Shown here in pieces: positions 34,606 to 43,455 of a stretch of 64,000 nucleotides of DNA. Source of the DNA: Nocardiopsis listeri NBRC 13360 (GTDB taxonomy: Bacteria > Actinomycetota > Actinomycetes > Streptosporangiales > Streptosporangiaceae); the NCBI RefSeq assembly GCF_001570765.1, contig NZ_BCSH01000041.1, forward strand, positions 1 to 64,000, written 5' to 3'. A program made the translations under genes and the position numbers. How positions within the stretch are numbered: position 1 is the first letter of the stretch; every line of letters begins with the position of its first letter. Under the pieces are notes generated by a model. That model was not told the DNA's origin and did no database searches. It was given only the letters and a program-made list of their open reading frames with translations.

Positions 34606-35415
34606 ATGAGGGAACAGGTGACTGACAGCAGCGGCACGCCCGCGACCGCCACCGGTGGTTTCGGAGTGAGCGGTTTGACCGGCCCGGCGCGCGCGGCCAA
34701 CGCCGCACGGACCGCGGTGGTGTGGGACGCGCTGTCCCGGCTGCTGAGCCGCCTGTCCGAGGACGGTCCCCTGGAGATCGTCGACGCGGGCGGGGGCACC
34801 GGGGGAGCCGCCGTCCCGCTCGCCGAGTTGGGTCACCGGGTGACCGTCGTCGAACCCAGCCCGGACTCGCTCGCCGCCCTGGAACGCCGCGCGGCGGAGA
34901 GCGGTGTGACGGTGCGTGGGGTCCAAGGGGAGACCCGGGACCTGGCGTCCCTGTTCCCCGAGGGCAGCGCAGACCTGGTGCTGGTGCACAACGTGCTGGA
35001 ATACGTCGATGAACCGGCCGCCGCGCTGGCCGACGTCGTGGGGATCACCCGACCCGGCGGCGCGGTGAGCCTGCTGGTGACCAACGCGGTCGCCGGGGCC
35101 CTGCACCGAGCCCTGGCCGGGCGGATCAGCGAGGCCCAGCACCTGCTGTCGGACGCCGACGGTCGGTGGGGCGAGGCCGACCCGATGCCGCGACGTTTCA
35201 CCCGACAGCAGCTGTTGGAGCTCATCGCCCGGGCCGGTCTGACCGGTGAGACCATCCGTGGGGTACGGGTGTTCGCGGACGTCCTTCCCGGGCACGCCTG
35301 GGAAGGGGACGCACAGGTCGGCCAGCACCTGGTGGAGCTGGAGAAGGCCGCCGCGGACCACCCGGAGCTGCTCGGTATCGCCACCCAGCTGCATGTCATC
35401 GCGCACCGGGCCTGA
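34606..35415 (+). CDS. Class I SAM-dependent methyltransferase
   Basis: A 269-residue Rossmann methyltransferase: motif I is LEIVDAGGGTGGAAVPLAELG, the acidic loop is TVVEPSPDSLAALE, motif IV is ADLVLVHNVLEYVDEP, and the substrate lobe runs from RRFTRQQLLELIARAGL to the end. It resembles SmtA/CmoA-like tRNA or small-molecule methyltransferases, but the target is not inferable. Start is ATG 34606 or GTG 34618 (AGGGAAC just ahead of the latter). A 12-base-stem terminator follows, and dinB lies beyond it. Confidence 0.85.
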   Translation: MREQVTDSSGTPATATGGFGVSGLTGPARAANAARTAVVWDALSRLLSRLSEDGPLEIVDAGGGTGGAAVPLAELGHRVTVVEPSPDSLAALERRAAESGVTVRGVQGETRDLASLFPEGSADLVLVHNVLEYVDEPAAALADVVGITRPGGAVSLLVTNAVAGALHRALAGRISEAQHLLSDADGRWGEADPMPRRFTRQQLLELIARAGLTGETIRGVRVFADVLPGHAWEGDAQVGQHLVELEKAAADHPELLGIATQLHVIAHRA

Positions 35416-35437
35416 GCGATCCCTCGCATGTACGGCA

Positions 35438-35484
35438 CCGTCGCCCCGCTCGACCGGGTCACGTCCGGTCCGGCGGGGCGACGG
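35438..35484 (+). terminator. Hairpin terminator after the methyltransferase gene
   Basis: CCGTCGCCCCGC (35438-35449) and GCGGGGCGACGG (35473-35484) pair over 12 bases with a 23-base loop that is itself partly self-complementary. Confidence 0.75.
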
Positions 35485-35522
35485 AGTTCCGGGGCCCGGG
35501 CGGGTCGGTCCGGGACAGCGCA

Positions 35523-35528
35523 TAACCT
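35523..35528 (+). promoter_or_regulatory. -10 element for a probable leaderless dinB transcript
   Basis: TAACCT ends 6 bases before the ATG at 35535, placing the predicted transcription start at the A of the start codon. No ribosome site is visible. No LexA-type GAAC-N4-GTTC box is present in 35416-35534, so SOS control is not evident. Confidence 0.4.
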
Positions 35529-35534
35529 GGACAC

Positions 35535-36821
35535 ATGAGCCGACGTCAACTGGAACGTGGGGCCGCGTTGCGGGGAGTGGTGACCCCTGACGCCATCGTG
35601 CCCCTCGACTCGGGTTTCCCCTTGGACGGCTCCGGTCCCGACTCGGACTGCGACATCCTGCACCTGGACATGGACGCGTTCTTCGCCAGCGTCGAACAGC
35701 TGCGCCACCCCCGAGCACGCGGCCGACCGGTGATCGTGGGCGGTACCGGGCCACGCAGCGTCGTCTCCTCCGCCGACTACATCGCCCGCCGCCACGGCGT
35801 GCACTCGGCCATGCCCATGGCCCAGGCGATGCGCCTGTGCCCGCAGGCCCTGGTCTTCCCACCCGACGGTAAGGCGTACCGGCAGGCCTCCGAAGCCGTC
35901 ATGGACATCCTGCGGTCGGTTACGCCGCTGGTGCAGCCACTGTCCTTGGACGAGGCATTTCTGGACGTGTCCGGTGCCCGTCGACGGCTGGGCGGCCCCG
36001 CCCGCATCGCGGCGATGATCCGGGAACGGGTCCGCCGCGAGCAGCGCCTGACCTGTTCGGTGGGGGTGGCGGCCACCCGTTTCGTCGCCAAGCTCGGTTC
36101 CACCCACTGCAAGCCCGACGGGATGTTGGTGGTGCCCACCGACACCGTGCAGGGTTTCCTGGACCCGTTGCCGGTGGGTGCGCTGCCCGGTGTGGGAGAC
36201 AAGACCGAACGTGTGCTGGGCCGGCTGGGGCTGCGCACCGTCGGCGCCCTGGCCCGCACCGATCCCGAACTGCTGCGGATGGAGCTGGGCGACAAGGCCG
36301 GCACCCGTCTGGTCGAACTGGCGCGTGGCCGAGATCCCAGCCCCGTGGTGCCGGATACACCGGACAAGAGCCTCGGCGCGGAGGAGACCTTCGCGGAGGA
36401 CGTCGACGACCCCGAGACGATCGATCGCGAACTGCTGCGTCTGTCCGAGAAGGTGGCGCGCCGGCTGCGCGCCACCGGTCAGATGGGGCGCACGGTGAGC
36501 CTGAAACTCCGTCGGGCCGACTTTTCCACCGTCACCCGATCGCGCACCCTTTCGGAGGCCACCGACGTGGCCCGGGAGATCAGCACGGTGGCGCGTGAGC
36601 TCCACGCCGCCTCGGGGCTCAAAGGCGTCCCGCTGAGGTTGGTGGGTGTGCGGGTGGAGGGCGTGATCGCCGAGGGACGGAACCACCGACAGTTGGCACT
36701 GGGAGAGGAGGACACCGGTTGGCGTGACGTTGAACGGGTTATGGACCGTGTGACGGCACGTTTCGGGCCGGGCGCGATACAGTCGGCAGTGTTGGCCAAA
36801 CGTGACGAAAACGACGTATGA
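35535..36821 (+). CDS. dinB: DNA polymerase IV (Y-family)
   Basis: The 428-residue translesion polymerase has the palm motifs LHLDMDAFFASVEQL (about residue 46) and PLSLDEAFLDVSGARR with the catalytic SLDE acids (about 137-140), the SVGVAATRFVAKLGS segment, the helix-hairpin-helix thumb LPGVGDKTERVLGRLGLRTVGAL, and a little-finger domain with VSLKLRRADFSTVTRSRTL. A clamp-binding motif of the QLSLF type is weak (RQLALGEED). About 40 residues precede the first motif, normal for actinobacteria. Confidence 0.95.
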   Translation: MSRRQLERGAALRGVVTPDAIVPLDSGFPLDGSGPDSDCDILHLDMDAFFASVEQLRHPRARGRPVIVGGTGPRSVVSSADYIARRHGVHSAMPMAQAMRLCPQALVFPPDGKAYRQASEAVMDILRSVTPLVQPLSLDEAFLDVSGARRRLGGPARIAAMIRERVRREQRLTCSVGVAATRFVAKLGSTHCKPDGMLVVPTDTVQGFLDPLPVGALPGVGDKTERVLGRLGLRTVGALARTDPELLRMELGDKAGTRLVELARGRDPSPVVPDTPDKSLGAEETFAEDVDDPETIDRELLRLSEKVARRLRATGQMGRTVSLKLRRADFSTVTRSRTLSEATDVAREISTVARELHAASGLKGVPLRLVGVRVEGVIAEGRNHRQLALGEEDTGWRDVERVMDRVTARFGPGAIQSAVLAKRDENDV

Positions 36822-37065
36822 TACGGCAACTTCCGGGGCCCTCTGAGCGTTGCAAGAGTAGAACCGGAGTGCAGGGTAAGAAGAGAGGCATGGAAGCCGG
36901 TGTTTCCTCAAGAGGGCGAGGGTATCGTGGCTGTGGTGGGCCAGGTACACACGCAGCTTTTCTTTCCATCAGGCGCTAGCGCCCCGTATTCTGGGCATAT
37001 CACCGAGCAAGAGACAGTTCATCAGTACCCGTCACCCCAACCGGGGACTGCCGTAGGGAGGCGCC

Positions 37066-37485
37066 GTGCCGCTCTCTGAACACGAGCAGCGCATGCTCGA
37101 CCAGATCGAGCGGGCGCTGTATGCCGAGGACCCGAAGTTCGCCAACACCGTTCGGCAGACGAACCCCTCGGTGCATTACAAGCGCTGGATCATCAGGGCC
37201 GGGGCCGGTTTCGTCGCCGGTATCGTGCTGCTGCTTCTGGGACTGCTGCTGAGCAACCCCGACACCTCCATGGTGTTGCCGGTGGCCATCAGCGTCCTCG
37301 GGTTCGTCTTGATGCTGGCCTCCTTCCTCATGGGGGCCAACGCATGGCGCAAGGCGTCCGGTGGTGGTGCCGAGATGGCGGCCGAGGAACCCGAGCCCAA
37401 GCGTCGCAAAGGCGATAAACGGCCCGGGATGATGAACCGGTTCGAGGAGCGTTGGCGACGCCGCCAAGAGGGCGACGACCAGTAG
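37066..37485 (+). CDS. DUF3040 membrane protein
   Basis: The 139-residue protein has the DUF3040 start PLSEHEQRMLDQIERALYAEDPKFA, recognised from LSEHEQRMLDQIE, two transmembrane segments (about 48-66 and 73-92), and a charged basic tail RWRRRQEGDD. The family is universal in actinobacteria, often near the dcw region, with no known function. GTG 37066 has GGGAGG 5 bases upstream. The gap 36822-37065 before it holds a 12-base palindrome GGCGCTAGCGCC at 36972-36983 and no gene. Confidence 0.92.
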   Translation: MPLSEHEQRMLDQIERALYAEDPKFANTVRQTNPSVHYKRWIIRAGAGFVAGIVLLLLGLLLSNPDTSMVLPVAISVLGFVLMLASFLMGANAWRKASGGGAEMAAEEPEPKRRKGDKRPGMMNRFEERWRRRQEGDDQ

Positions 37486-37554
37486 ACGACCGGTGACCGA
37501 TCGGCGGGATCCGTTCCGCCCCGGAGCCGGGTGTTCCCCGAACACAAGAGGTTT

Positions 37555-37612
37555 CACGTAGGTGGGGCCCGTGGATGACCGCCATCGGTCATCCACGGGC
37601 CCCACCTACGTG
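37555..37612. terminator. Perfect 27-bp inverted repeat, probable bidirectional terminator
   Basis: Arms at 37555-37581 and 37586-37612 are perfectly complementary with a loop of only four bases, CCAT. It begins CACGTAGGTGGGGCCCGTGG. It sits between the convergent DUF3040 and transglutaminase genes, 70 and 51 bases from their stops. Neither side has a T tract. A second short hairpin, GTGTTC-CCC-GAACAC, is at 37531-37545. Confidence 0.8.
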
Positions 37613-37662
37613 TGGACCCTTCGTATGGGCCTGAAAGCCGTGCGGGCCTCAGGACGGACCGA

Positions 37663-40008
37663 TCAGAGCAGTCCGGGGACCGGATCCGCCTCGATCCGGG
37701 GCCGACGCCAGGGAGCCAGGGATCGCGGCAACAGCACCGCACGCCACCGCCGACCGCTCGTGACCGATCCGGCCAGCGCGGCCACGACGGTGCCCAGATC
37801 ACCCTGGAGCCCCTGGACGGGTCGCGGGTCGGGGGCGTATCGAGCAGCCTCCTCGGCCAGGGCCAGCCGCCACAGGGCGCCTTCGGTCTCCTGTCCGAGC
37901 CCCTTCTCACCCACGGCGGCCAGTCGCGCGGCGGTACTTCGCGGACTCTCGGTCAGGTCCCAGTCCATCCCCAGGTCCAGACAGGTGTCGCGCACCTCCC
38001 GCCAGGCGGTGTGCGCGGCCGCCGGCCCACCGGCGGTCACCGCGGACCGGCGTGCCCGGCGCACGAGCGCGCGGATCAGCGCGGGCAGTGCCGCCGCCGA
38101 CAACACCAACAGGCCGACCAGGAACGCGGCCGGCCACCCGGGCGGACCCTGGCCACCGCTCACCGCGCTGGTCTCGTCCCACCCGTCGGTGGCCGCACCC
38201 GACTCCTCGTCCGGGGCCTCACTCGACTCCGGGGCGGTGGAGGGCCCCTCCTCGGGTGACTCGTCGGCCTCGGGCTCGTCCTCGGTGTTCGGTTCGGGAG
38301 CGACGTCGTCCGGCAGTTCGTCCACCCCGGAGCTGTAGTCCGGCCGGGAGGCGGTGCCCTGCCCACCGTCGGGGTCGGCCGGGGTGGGCTCGAATCGCAC
38401 CCAGCCCGACCCCTCGAAGTACAGCTCGGGCCAGGCGTGGGCGTCGCTCGCCGTCACCGTCCATCGGTCCTCACCGCTGGGCTTTCCCGCGGTGTAGCCC
38501 ACCGCGACGCGGGCGGGGATGCCGGCCTGTCTGGCCATGACCGCCATCGCGCCGGCGTATTGCTCGCAGTAGCCGATCCGGTCCTCGAAGAGGAAGTGGG
38601 TGAGCGGGTCGGTGCCCTCGGGCACCGGTGGCGGACTCAGGTCGTAGGTGAAGTCCCCGCCGATGAAGAACTCCTGCAGGGCCAGGGCGCTCTCGTAGTC
38701 GGAGTCGGCGCCCTCGACGAGGGTGCCGGTGAGCTCTTGCACCCGCTCGTCCAGGTCCTGCGGCAGGTGAAGCCGGTCGTCGGTCAGGGAACGCGGCGGC
38801 CCGGCGGTGTCCAACTCGCGGGCCCCGGGCCGGTTCTCCGCGGAGGTCACCACGAAGTTGTAGCCGCTGGGCGGGGTCTCGGTGGTGAACACCATCAGGC
38901 TGCTCTCGTCCACGTACCAGTCCCCGGCGATCTCCACCGAGCGGGCCGGGTAGGGCAGCGGAAGGAAGTCCATCGGCGGGGTGTCGGAGTCCAGGGAGAT
39001 CCGTGTGGTGACGAGCTCGTCCTCGTCGGGCGCGAACGCGAGGCCCGGGGGAGTGGGCAGCGTGCCGTCGACCCCGCTGTCCCGACCCGCGTGCACCGGC
39101 GTCATGGTCCAGTTCTCACCGTCGAACTCGTCGAGGGCGAAGGTGCGCAGGTACTCGGGTTCCTCGTCGTCGGTCCGGTAGGTCAGCACGGTGCGATCGG
39201 AGTCGGCCCCCAGGTCCCGGCGCAGGGACACCATCGGGTGGGTGGTGGTCACCGAGTCGTTGGCCACGATCCCGCCCTCGGCCAGCGTGTAGAGGGCGTC
39301 GGTGCGCAGTGAGGGCAGGGCCTGCGGCAACAGCAGGGCGAGGACGACAGCCACCACCGAGACGGCGGCCAGGCCCACGCGACCGAGCACGCCGTCGGGG
39401 GGCGTACCGGGCCCACGCCTGGTGGAGACACGCGTCCCCCACTCGTGGGAACGGACCCACATGTCCACCGCCAACAGGGCGAGGAAGCCGATCGCGGTGA
39501 TCGCGGCCGGGCCCCAGGACACCCCGGCATCGTCCACGAACAGCGGTACCGCCAGCAGCGAGAGCAGTAGACCACCGACCATGCCGGGGCAGCGGGCGGT
39601 CACGGCGAGGAAGTCCGCGGTCATCGTGAACACCATGAACACCATGGCGATGATCACGATGAGCCCCGGCGTGGGCGACACCGCGGGGGTGTTGGTGTTG
39701 ACGGTGTGCAGACCCTCTACGAACAGGGCCCCGGTGTGGTCGAGCGTGTCCAGTGTGGGCAGGAAACCCAGAACGGTGGTCTCGGGAGAGAACAGCGGCG
39801 CGTACAGCAGCAGCACCGCGAACAGCTGGAGGAAGGGCACGGCGAAGGCCCCGCCCACCAGCGACCGGTAGGCCGCGGAGACGAGGGCGACCACCGTCAT
39901 GAGCACGGCGGCCGGCACCCACCACGTGTCGCCGCGGACCAGGCCGCTCAGCAGGGAGAGTGAGGCCAGCATCGTGACCAGGGCGGCCAGGGGCATCAAC
40001 GCTCTCAA
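37663..40008 (-). CDS. Transglutaminase-like membrane protein (TgpA/DUF3488 type)
   Basis: A 781-residue membrane protein. About six N-terminal transmembrane segments form the DUF3488 part; then an extracellular domain with the transglutaminase core, in which the nucleophile is in RIGYCEQYAGAMAVMARQAGIPARV and the His and acid in TASDAHAWPELYFEGSGWVRFEPTP; then an acidic linker (EPNTEDEPEADESPEEG), one transmembrane segment, and a DUF4129 cytoplasmic tail. TTG 40008 is the start because GGGAGG lies 7 bases ahead and it overlaps the DUF58 stop as TTGA. An in-frame extension to 40803 is read in the DUF58 gene and is rejected. With MoxR and DUF58 it is a standard three-gene module. Confidence 0.93.
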   Translation of the reverse strand: MRALMPLAALVTMLASLSLLSGLVRGDTWWVPAAVLMTVVALVSAAYRSLVGGAFAVPFLQLFAVLLLYAPLFSPETTVLGFLPTLDTLDHTGALFVEGLHTVNTNTPAVSPTPGLIVIIAMVFMVFTMTADFLAVTARCPGMVGGLLLSLLAVPLFVDDAGVSWGPAAITAIGFLALLAVDMWVRSHEWGTRVSTRRGPGTPPDGVLGRVGLAAVSVVAVVLALLLPQALPSLRTDALYTLAEGGIVANDSVTTTHPMVSLRRDLGADSDRTVLTYRTDDEEPEYLRTFALDEFDGENWTMTPVHAGRDSGVDGTLPTPPGLAFAPDEDELVTTRISLDSDTPPMDFLPLPYPARSVEIAGDWYVDESSLMVFTTETPPSGYNFVVTSAENRPGARELDTAGPPRSLTDDRLHLPQDLDERVQELTGTLVEGADSDYESALALQEFFIGGDFTYDLSPPPVPEGTDPLTHFLFEDRIGYCEQYAGAMAVMARQAGIPARVAVGYTAGKPSGEDRWTVTASDAHAWPELYFEGSGWVRFEPTPADPDGGQGTASRPDYSSGVDELPDDVAPEPNTEDEPEADESPEEGPSTAPESSEAPDEESGAATDGWDETSAVSGGQGPPGWPAAFLVGLLVLSAAALPALIRALVRRARRSAVTAGGPAAAHTAWREVRDTCLDLGMDWDLTESPRSTAARLAAVGEKGLGQETEGALWRLALAEEAARYAPDPRPVQGLQGDLGTVVAALAGSVTSGRRWRAVLLPRSLAPWRRPRIEADPVPGLL

Positions 40009-41246
40009 CGCGGGCCCTCCCAGGGGTTTCGTGTCGCCGAGGCGGCGGGGGCGACGGCGCCGTGCCACAGGGCGGGAAGTTCGGCGGGCTCGGCGACGGG
40101 GAGGACCCGCCAGCCGTTGGCGGACAGCAGGTCGCCCACTCGTCGCGCGGCCTCGGCGTCGGGCCAGGCGGCGTTGACGCACAACACGGCCACCCGTGTC
40201 GCGGAACCGTCGACCCGCGACAGGGCGACGGCGTCTTCGCTGTCCAGGGCGCCCACGACCGCGACGACCAGCCCGGCCGAGATCCCGCGCACTCCCTCCA
40301 GTTCGGTGATGCCGCCGCCGAGCCGGGGGGTGTCGGAGGCCTCCACCACGGCCAGTCCGTCCAGCACACCGGTGGCGTGCTCGGTGGCCAGAGGACCGCG
40401 ATCGGTGTGGAAGCGCAATTCGTGCCCGTGTTCGAGCACGTGCAGGGCCACGGACGCGGCCACGCTCACCGCCGTCTCCAGGGAGTCGTGTGGGCCGTCT
40501 CCGGCGTGGGCGTCGACGCGGGTGTCGAGTAACAGGGTGCTGTATTCGCGTCGGTGCTGTTCGTCCCGGCGCACCATCAGTTCGCCGTGCTTGGCCGTGG
40601 AACGCCAGTGCACCCGGCGCAGATCGTCGCCGTGACGGTAGGTCCGGGGGATCGGGTCCTGCTCGCCGACACCGGTCACCGATCGACGAGGGGCGTCGTC
40701 GCCGGGGGCACCGTCGGTGCGGCCCCGCTCGGGCAGGGACACGAAGCGGGGCGTGACCAACAAGGGGGTGGGCGAGCCCAGGGAACGGGTCACGCGAACA
40801 CAACCCAGCGCGTCGAGCACGCTCACTCGCAAGGGCCCCACCGGGTAGCGACCGCGAATGGGCGGACGCACCAGGTAGGTGATGTCGCTGACGGTGCGCG
40901 GACCCAGGAAGCCGACGGTGAAACGGGGTTCGTGGCCGAGTCGGACCGGCAGGGTGTCCCGCAGACGGACCCAGCCCACCGGCCAGGCGGGGGAGACGTT
41001 GCCGACGCGGACCAGGACCTGGGCTTCGGTGCCCGCGGGGATCCGGCGAGGACGCAGGTCACGGCTGTCGACGATGCGCGCGGACGCTCCGATGAGCGTG
41101 AGCGCGCCGATCGCCGGTACCAGGATCAGGAGCAGTCCGGCACCGACGATCTCGCGTTGACCGACGACGAGACCGCTCGCGAGTGCGACCGCTCCGAAGA
41201 ACAGCATCAGGCCGCCACGGGCGGTGAGGGTGCGTTGCGGGCGCAT
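40005..41246 (-). CDS. DUF58 domain protein
   Basis: The 413-residue protein has two N-terminal transmembrane helices (GGLMLFFGAVALASGLVVG and IVGAGLLLILVPAIGALTLI) and the cytoplasmic DUF58 domain with its signature YRHGDDLRRVHWRSTAKHGE followed by LMVRRDEQ. These proteins have a von Willebrand A-like fold in the DUF58-MoxR-transglutaminase systems and probably act as adaptors for the MoxR chaperone. ATG 41246 lies 38 bases after the moxR stop; the stop overlaps the TTG of the transglutaminase gene. Confidence 0.92.
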   Translation of the reverse strand: MRPQRTLTARGGLMLFFGAVALASGLVVGQREIVGAGLLLILVPAIGALTLIGASARIVDSRDLRPRRIPAGTEAQVLVRVGNVSPAWPVGWVRLRDTLPVRLGHEPRFTVGFLGPRTVSDITYLVRPPIRGRYPVGPLRVSVLDALGCVRVTRSLGSPTPLLVTPRFVSLPERGRTDGAPGDDAPRRSVTGVGEQDPIPRTYRHGDDLRRVHWRSTAKHGELMVRRDEQHRREYSTLLLDTRVDAHAGDGPHDSLETAVSVAASVALHVLEHGHELRFHTDRGPLATEHATGVLDGLAVVEASDTPRLGGGITELEGVRGISAGLVVAVVGALDSEDAVALSRVDGSATRVAVLCVNAAWPDAEAARRVGDLLSANGWRVLPVAEPAELPALWHGAVAPAASATRNPWEGPR

Positions 41247-41284
41247 CGTCCGTCTCTGGGTGGGATCGGGCGCTGCCGTAAGGG

Positions 41285-42277
41285 TCAGCGGGGTCCGGGC
41301 ACGGGAAGTCGAGCGACCAGCTTGGCCACGATCTGTTCGGGACTGAGGCGTTCCATATGGGCCTCGGGCCCGGGCAGGAGCCGGTGGGCCAGGACGGGAA
41401 CGGCCAACGCCTGAACGTCGTCGGGCACCACGTAGTGGCGGCCTTCCAAGGCGGCGTGGGCTCGTGCCGCGCGCACCAGGTGCAGGGTGGCGCGGGGGGA
41501 GGCACCGAGCTTGAGTTCGGGTGCGGTCCGGGTGGAGTTGACCAGGTCGACGACGTAGCGACGCATGCCGGGGGCGACGTGGACGTGCTGGACCCGTTCG
41601 ACCAGGTCCCGGATCTCGGCGGCGTTGGTCACGGGGGCCAGGTGCTCCAGCGGGGAGCGTGACCCGTGGGAGTCGATCATGTCGAGTTCGGCCTGCGGCG
41701 AGGGGTACCCGACCGAGACGCGGGCCATGAACCGGTCCCGTTGCGCCTCGGGCAGGGCGTAGGTGCCCTCCATGTCCGTGGGGTTCTGGGTGGCCACCAC
41801 CATGAAGGGGCGTTCCAGGGCGCGGGTCTCGCCGTCCACGCTGACCTGTCGTTCGGCCATGCACTCCAGCAGGGCCGACTGGGTCTTGGGCGAGGCACGG
41901 TTGATCTCGTCGCCGAGGACGATGTTGGCGAACACCGGGCCCGGGTTGAACTCGAACTCGCCGCGGTCCTGGTGGTAGATGCTGACGCCCGTGATGTCGC
42001 TGGGCAGCAGGTCCGGGGTGAACTGGACGCGTTGGACCGAACAGTCCACCGCCCGTCCCAGGGCTTTGGCCAGCATGGTCTTGCCGACACCGGGGACGTC
42101 TTCGATGAGCAGGTGGCCCTCGGCGAGCAGAACGGTCAGCGTGATGCGCAGAACGTCGGGTTTGCCTTCGATGACCGTCTCGATCGCGTCGCGGACGCGG
42201 TCGGCCACGGTCGCGACGGCGTCCACGTCCTCTTGGACGTCACCCCCGTGACCGTCGTGCTGTGTGCCGAGTGACAC
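41285..42277 (-). CDS. moxR: MoxR-family AAA+ ATPase
   Basis: A 330-residue AAA+ protein. The MoxR signatures are HLLIEDVPGVGKTMLAKALG (Walker A), DLLPSDITG, FANIVLGDEINRASPKTQSALLECM (Walker B with DEINRA), ATQNPTDMEGTYALPEAQRDRF (sensor 1 and arginine finger region). MoxR proteins act as chaperone-like ATPases with partner proteins encoded beside them, here DUF58 and the transglutaminase. GTG 42277 follows GAGAGGGG at 4 bases. It is the first gene of the operon, divergent from the dcw cluster. Confidence 0.94.
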   Translation of the reverse strand: MSLGTQHDGHGGDVQEDVDAVATVADRVRDAIETVIEGKPDVLRITLTVLLAEGHLLIEDVPGVGKTMLAKALGRAVDCSVQRVQFTPDLLPSDITGVSIYHQDRGEFEFNPGPVFANIVLGDEINRASPKTQSALLECMAERQVSVDGETRALERPFMVVATQNPTDMEGTYALPEAQRDRFMARVSVGYPSPQAELDMIDSHGSRSPLEHLAPVTNAAEIRDLVERVQHVHVAPGMRRYVVDLVNSTRTAPELKLGASPRATLHLVRAARAHAALEGRHYVVPDDVQALAVPVLAHRLLPGPEAHMERLSPEQIVAKLVARLPVPGPR

Positions 42278-42667
42278 GAGACCCCTCTCGCTCCATATGT
42301 CTCGGTGTATCGATCCGAGGCTAGGCCCAATCAGGCCCTAAGCAAACCAAAGTGCCGAAATCGGCCGTGGAATGGGGGGACCTGTGGAGCAATGTTCCAC
42401 ACGGCCCGAAATGGCGCTTCTGATCATCGGTCGGGATGGGTTTCGGGAAGCCGGACGGATGCGAGGAGCCGGCCATGGTGCGAGCCGGGGAGTGGCCAAC
42501 GGAACATCGTGGTGCTACACGGTTCCGTTTCTGCGGCGTCGCCGTGGTGGGGGACCGGCCGAGGGTGGCGCCGCGACGCCCGGCCCCCTCCACCGCACCA
42601 CTCAGGTGTCACCGCTGTGACCTGCGCATTCATCGATCTTTCCAGCGTCACGCGCCGATTCGAACTG
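42278..42667. other. Intergenic region between moxR and the mraZ promoter
   Basis: About 390 bases without a supportable gene. It holds an imperfect inverted repeat TGTGGA/TCCACA (42383-42388 and 42396-42401) and should include the divergent moxR promoter. A plus-strand frame at 42436-42843 runs out of frame through mraZ and is taken as spurious. Confidence 0.5.
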
Positions 42668-42695
42668 TTGACGGTGGGGAAGAGTGGAGTAAGGT
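42668..42695 (+). promoter_or_regulatory. mraZ (dcw cluster) promoter
   Basis: TTGACG (42668-42673) and TAAGGT (42690-42695) are -35 and -10 boxes for a housekeeping sigma factor, separated by 16 bases. The predicted start of transcription is near 42702, about 48 bases before the mraZ GTG. MraZ-type repeats fill the spacer and -10. Confidence 0.65.
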
Positions 42696-42709
42696 GGAGC
42701 GGCGTGGAG
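42674..42709 (+). promoter_or_regulatory. MraZ box: four 10-bp-phased repeats
   Basis: GTGGGG (42674) and GTGGAG (42684, 42694, 42704) are spaced at exactly 10 bases. MraZ in other bacteria binds tandem TGGGN or similar repeats with 5-base spacers upstream of its own gene. Repeats 1 and 2 lie between -35 and -10, repeat 3 covers the -10 and repeat 4 the start of transcription, so binding would block the promoter. Confidence 0.8.
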
Positions 42710-42749
42710 AGGGCGAATTCTCCACTCTGGGGGGTGAGGGGGTGAGCGT

Positions 42750-43181
42750 GTGTTCCTCGGCACCCACACACCTCGCCTCGATCAGAAGGGACGGCTGTTC
42801 CTTCCCGCGAAGTACCGCGACGAACTGTCGGGGGGTGTGGTGATCACGAAGGGCCAGGAGCGTTGCCTCTACGTCTTTCCGACGGACGAGTTCGCTCGTC
42901 TGACCGCAGCCCTGCGCTCCGCACCGGTCACCGCCAAGGCGGTTCGCGACTACAGCCGGGTCCTCTTCGCCAGCGCGTCGGATCAGGCCTGCGACAAGCA
43001 GGGCAGGGTCACCGTCCCGCCGAAACTGCGCGAGTACGCGGGCCTGGACCGGGAATGCGTCGTCATCGGCGCCAACACGCGTTTGGAGATCTGGGACTCC
43101 CAGGCGTGGTCGGACTACGAGGCCGAACAGGAGCAGGAGTTCGCGCAACTCTCAGAGGAGGTGCTGCCCGGGGTGCTGTGA
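42750..43181 (+). CDS. mraZ: Transcriptional regulator MraZ
   Basis: The 143-residue protein has two AbrB-like repeats, each with the DxxGR signature: [18 protein letters not shown] (about residues 9-26) and [19 protein letters not shown] (about 81-99). MraZ forms a ring of subunits that binds tandem repeats, controlling dcw genes. GTG 42750 follows GAGGGGG at 6 bases and gives the conserved start [11 protein letters not shown]. It is the first gene of the cluster; its own promoter carries the four repeats. Confidence 0.97.
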   Translation: MFLGTHTPRLDQKGRLFLPAKYRDELSGGVVITKGQERCLYVFPTDEFARLTAALRSAPVTAKAVRDYSRVLFASASDQACDKQGRVTVPPKLREYAGLDRECVVIGANTRLEIWDSQAWSDYEAEQEQEFAQLSEEVLPGVL

Positions 43182-43455
43182 GCGGGGCGGCCCTTTCCGC
43201 GCCGCGCGGACGGCACTACGTCCATGCAATGCCGGGACCGGCAGTGGTCTCCGGACACGACCGACACGAGCTGGCGCGACTTCCCCGGTGCCAGGTCGTG
43301 GACGCTGATCCCACCGAAGGGTGGACAATAGCGGCCGTGTCCGGAGGCCCGCCGGTGACTTCCGGCCGGGCCACGCGAAGGACACCGTGACGCGCCCCCG
43401 GGGCGCGCTCATGGACTCAGGGGGAGACCGCGACAGCGTGGAGGAACAGCACCGC

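Noticed and set aside
34833-36950. 705-codon minus-strand frame across the methyltransferase and dinB genes
   Set aside because: Shadow frame; DNA polymerase IV motifs on the plus strand are complete.
36972-36983. 12-bp palindrome GGCGCTAGCGCC before DUF3040
   Set aside because: A single short GC-rich palindrome, easily met by chance and with no partner site.
37531-37545. GTGTTC-CCC-GAACAC hairpin
   Set aside because: Small hairpin beside the large inverted repeat, probably part of the same termination region; not a LexA-type box.
40009-40803. N-terminal extension of the transglutaminase gene
   Set aside because: It overlaps the DUF58 gene and is Arg/Pro-rich; the TTG at 40008 has a good ribosome site and overlaps the DUF58 stop.
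42383-42401. Inverted repeat TGTGGA/TCCACA between moxR and mraZ
   Set aside because: Only six paired bases and no link to a known regulator.
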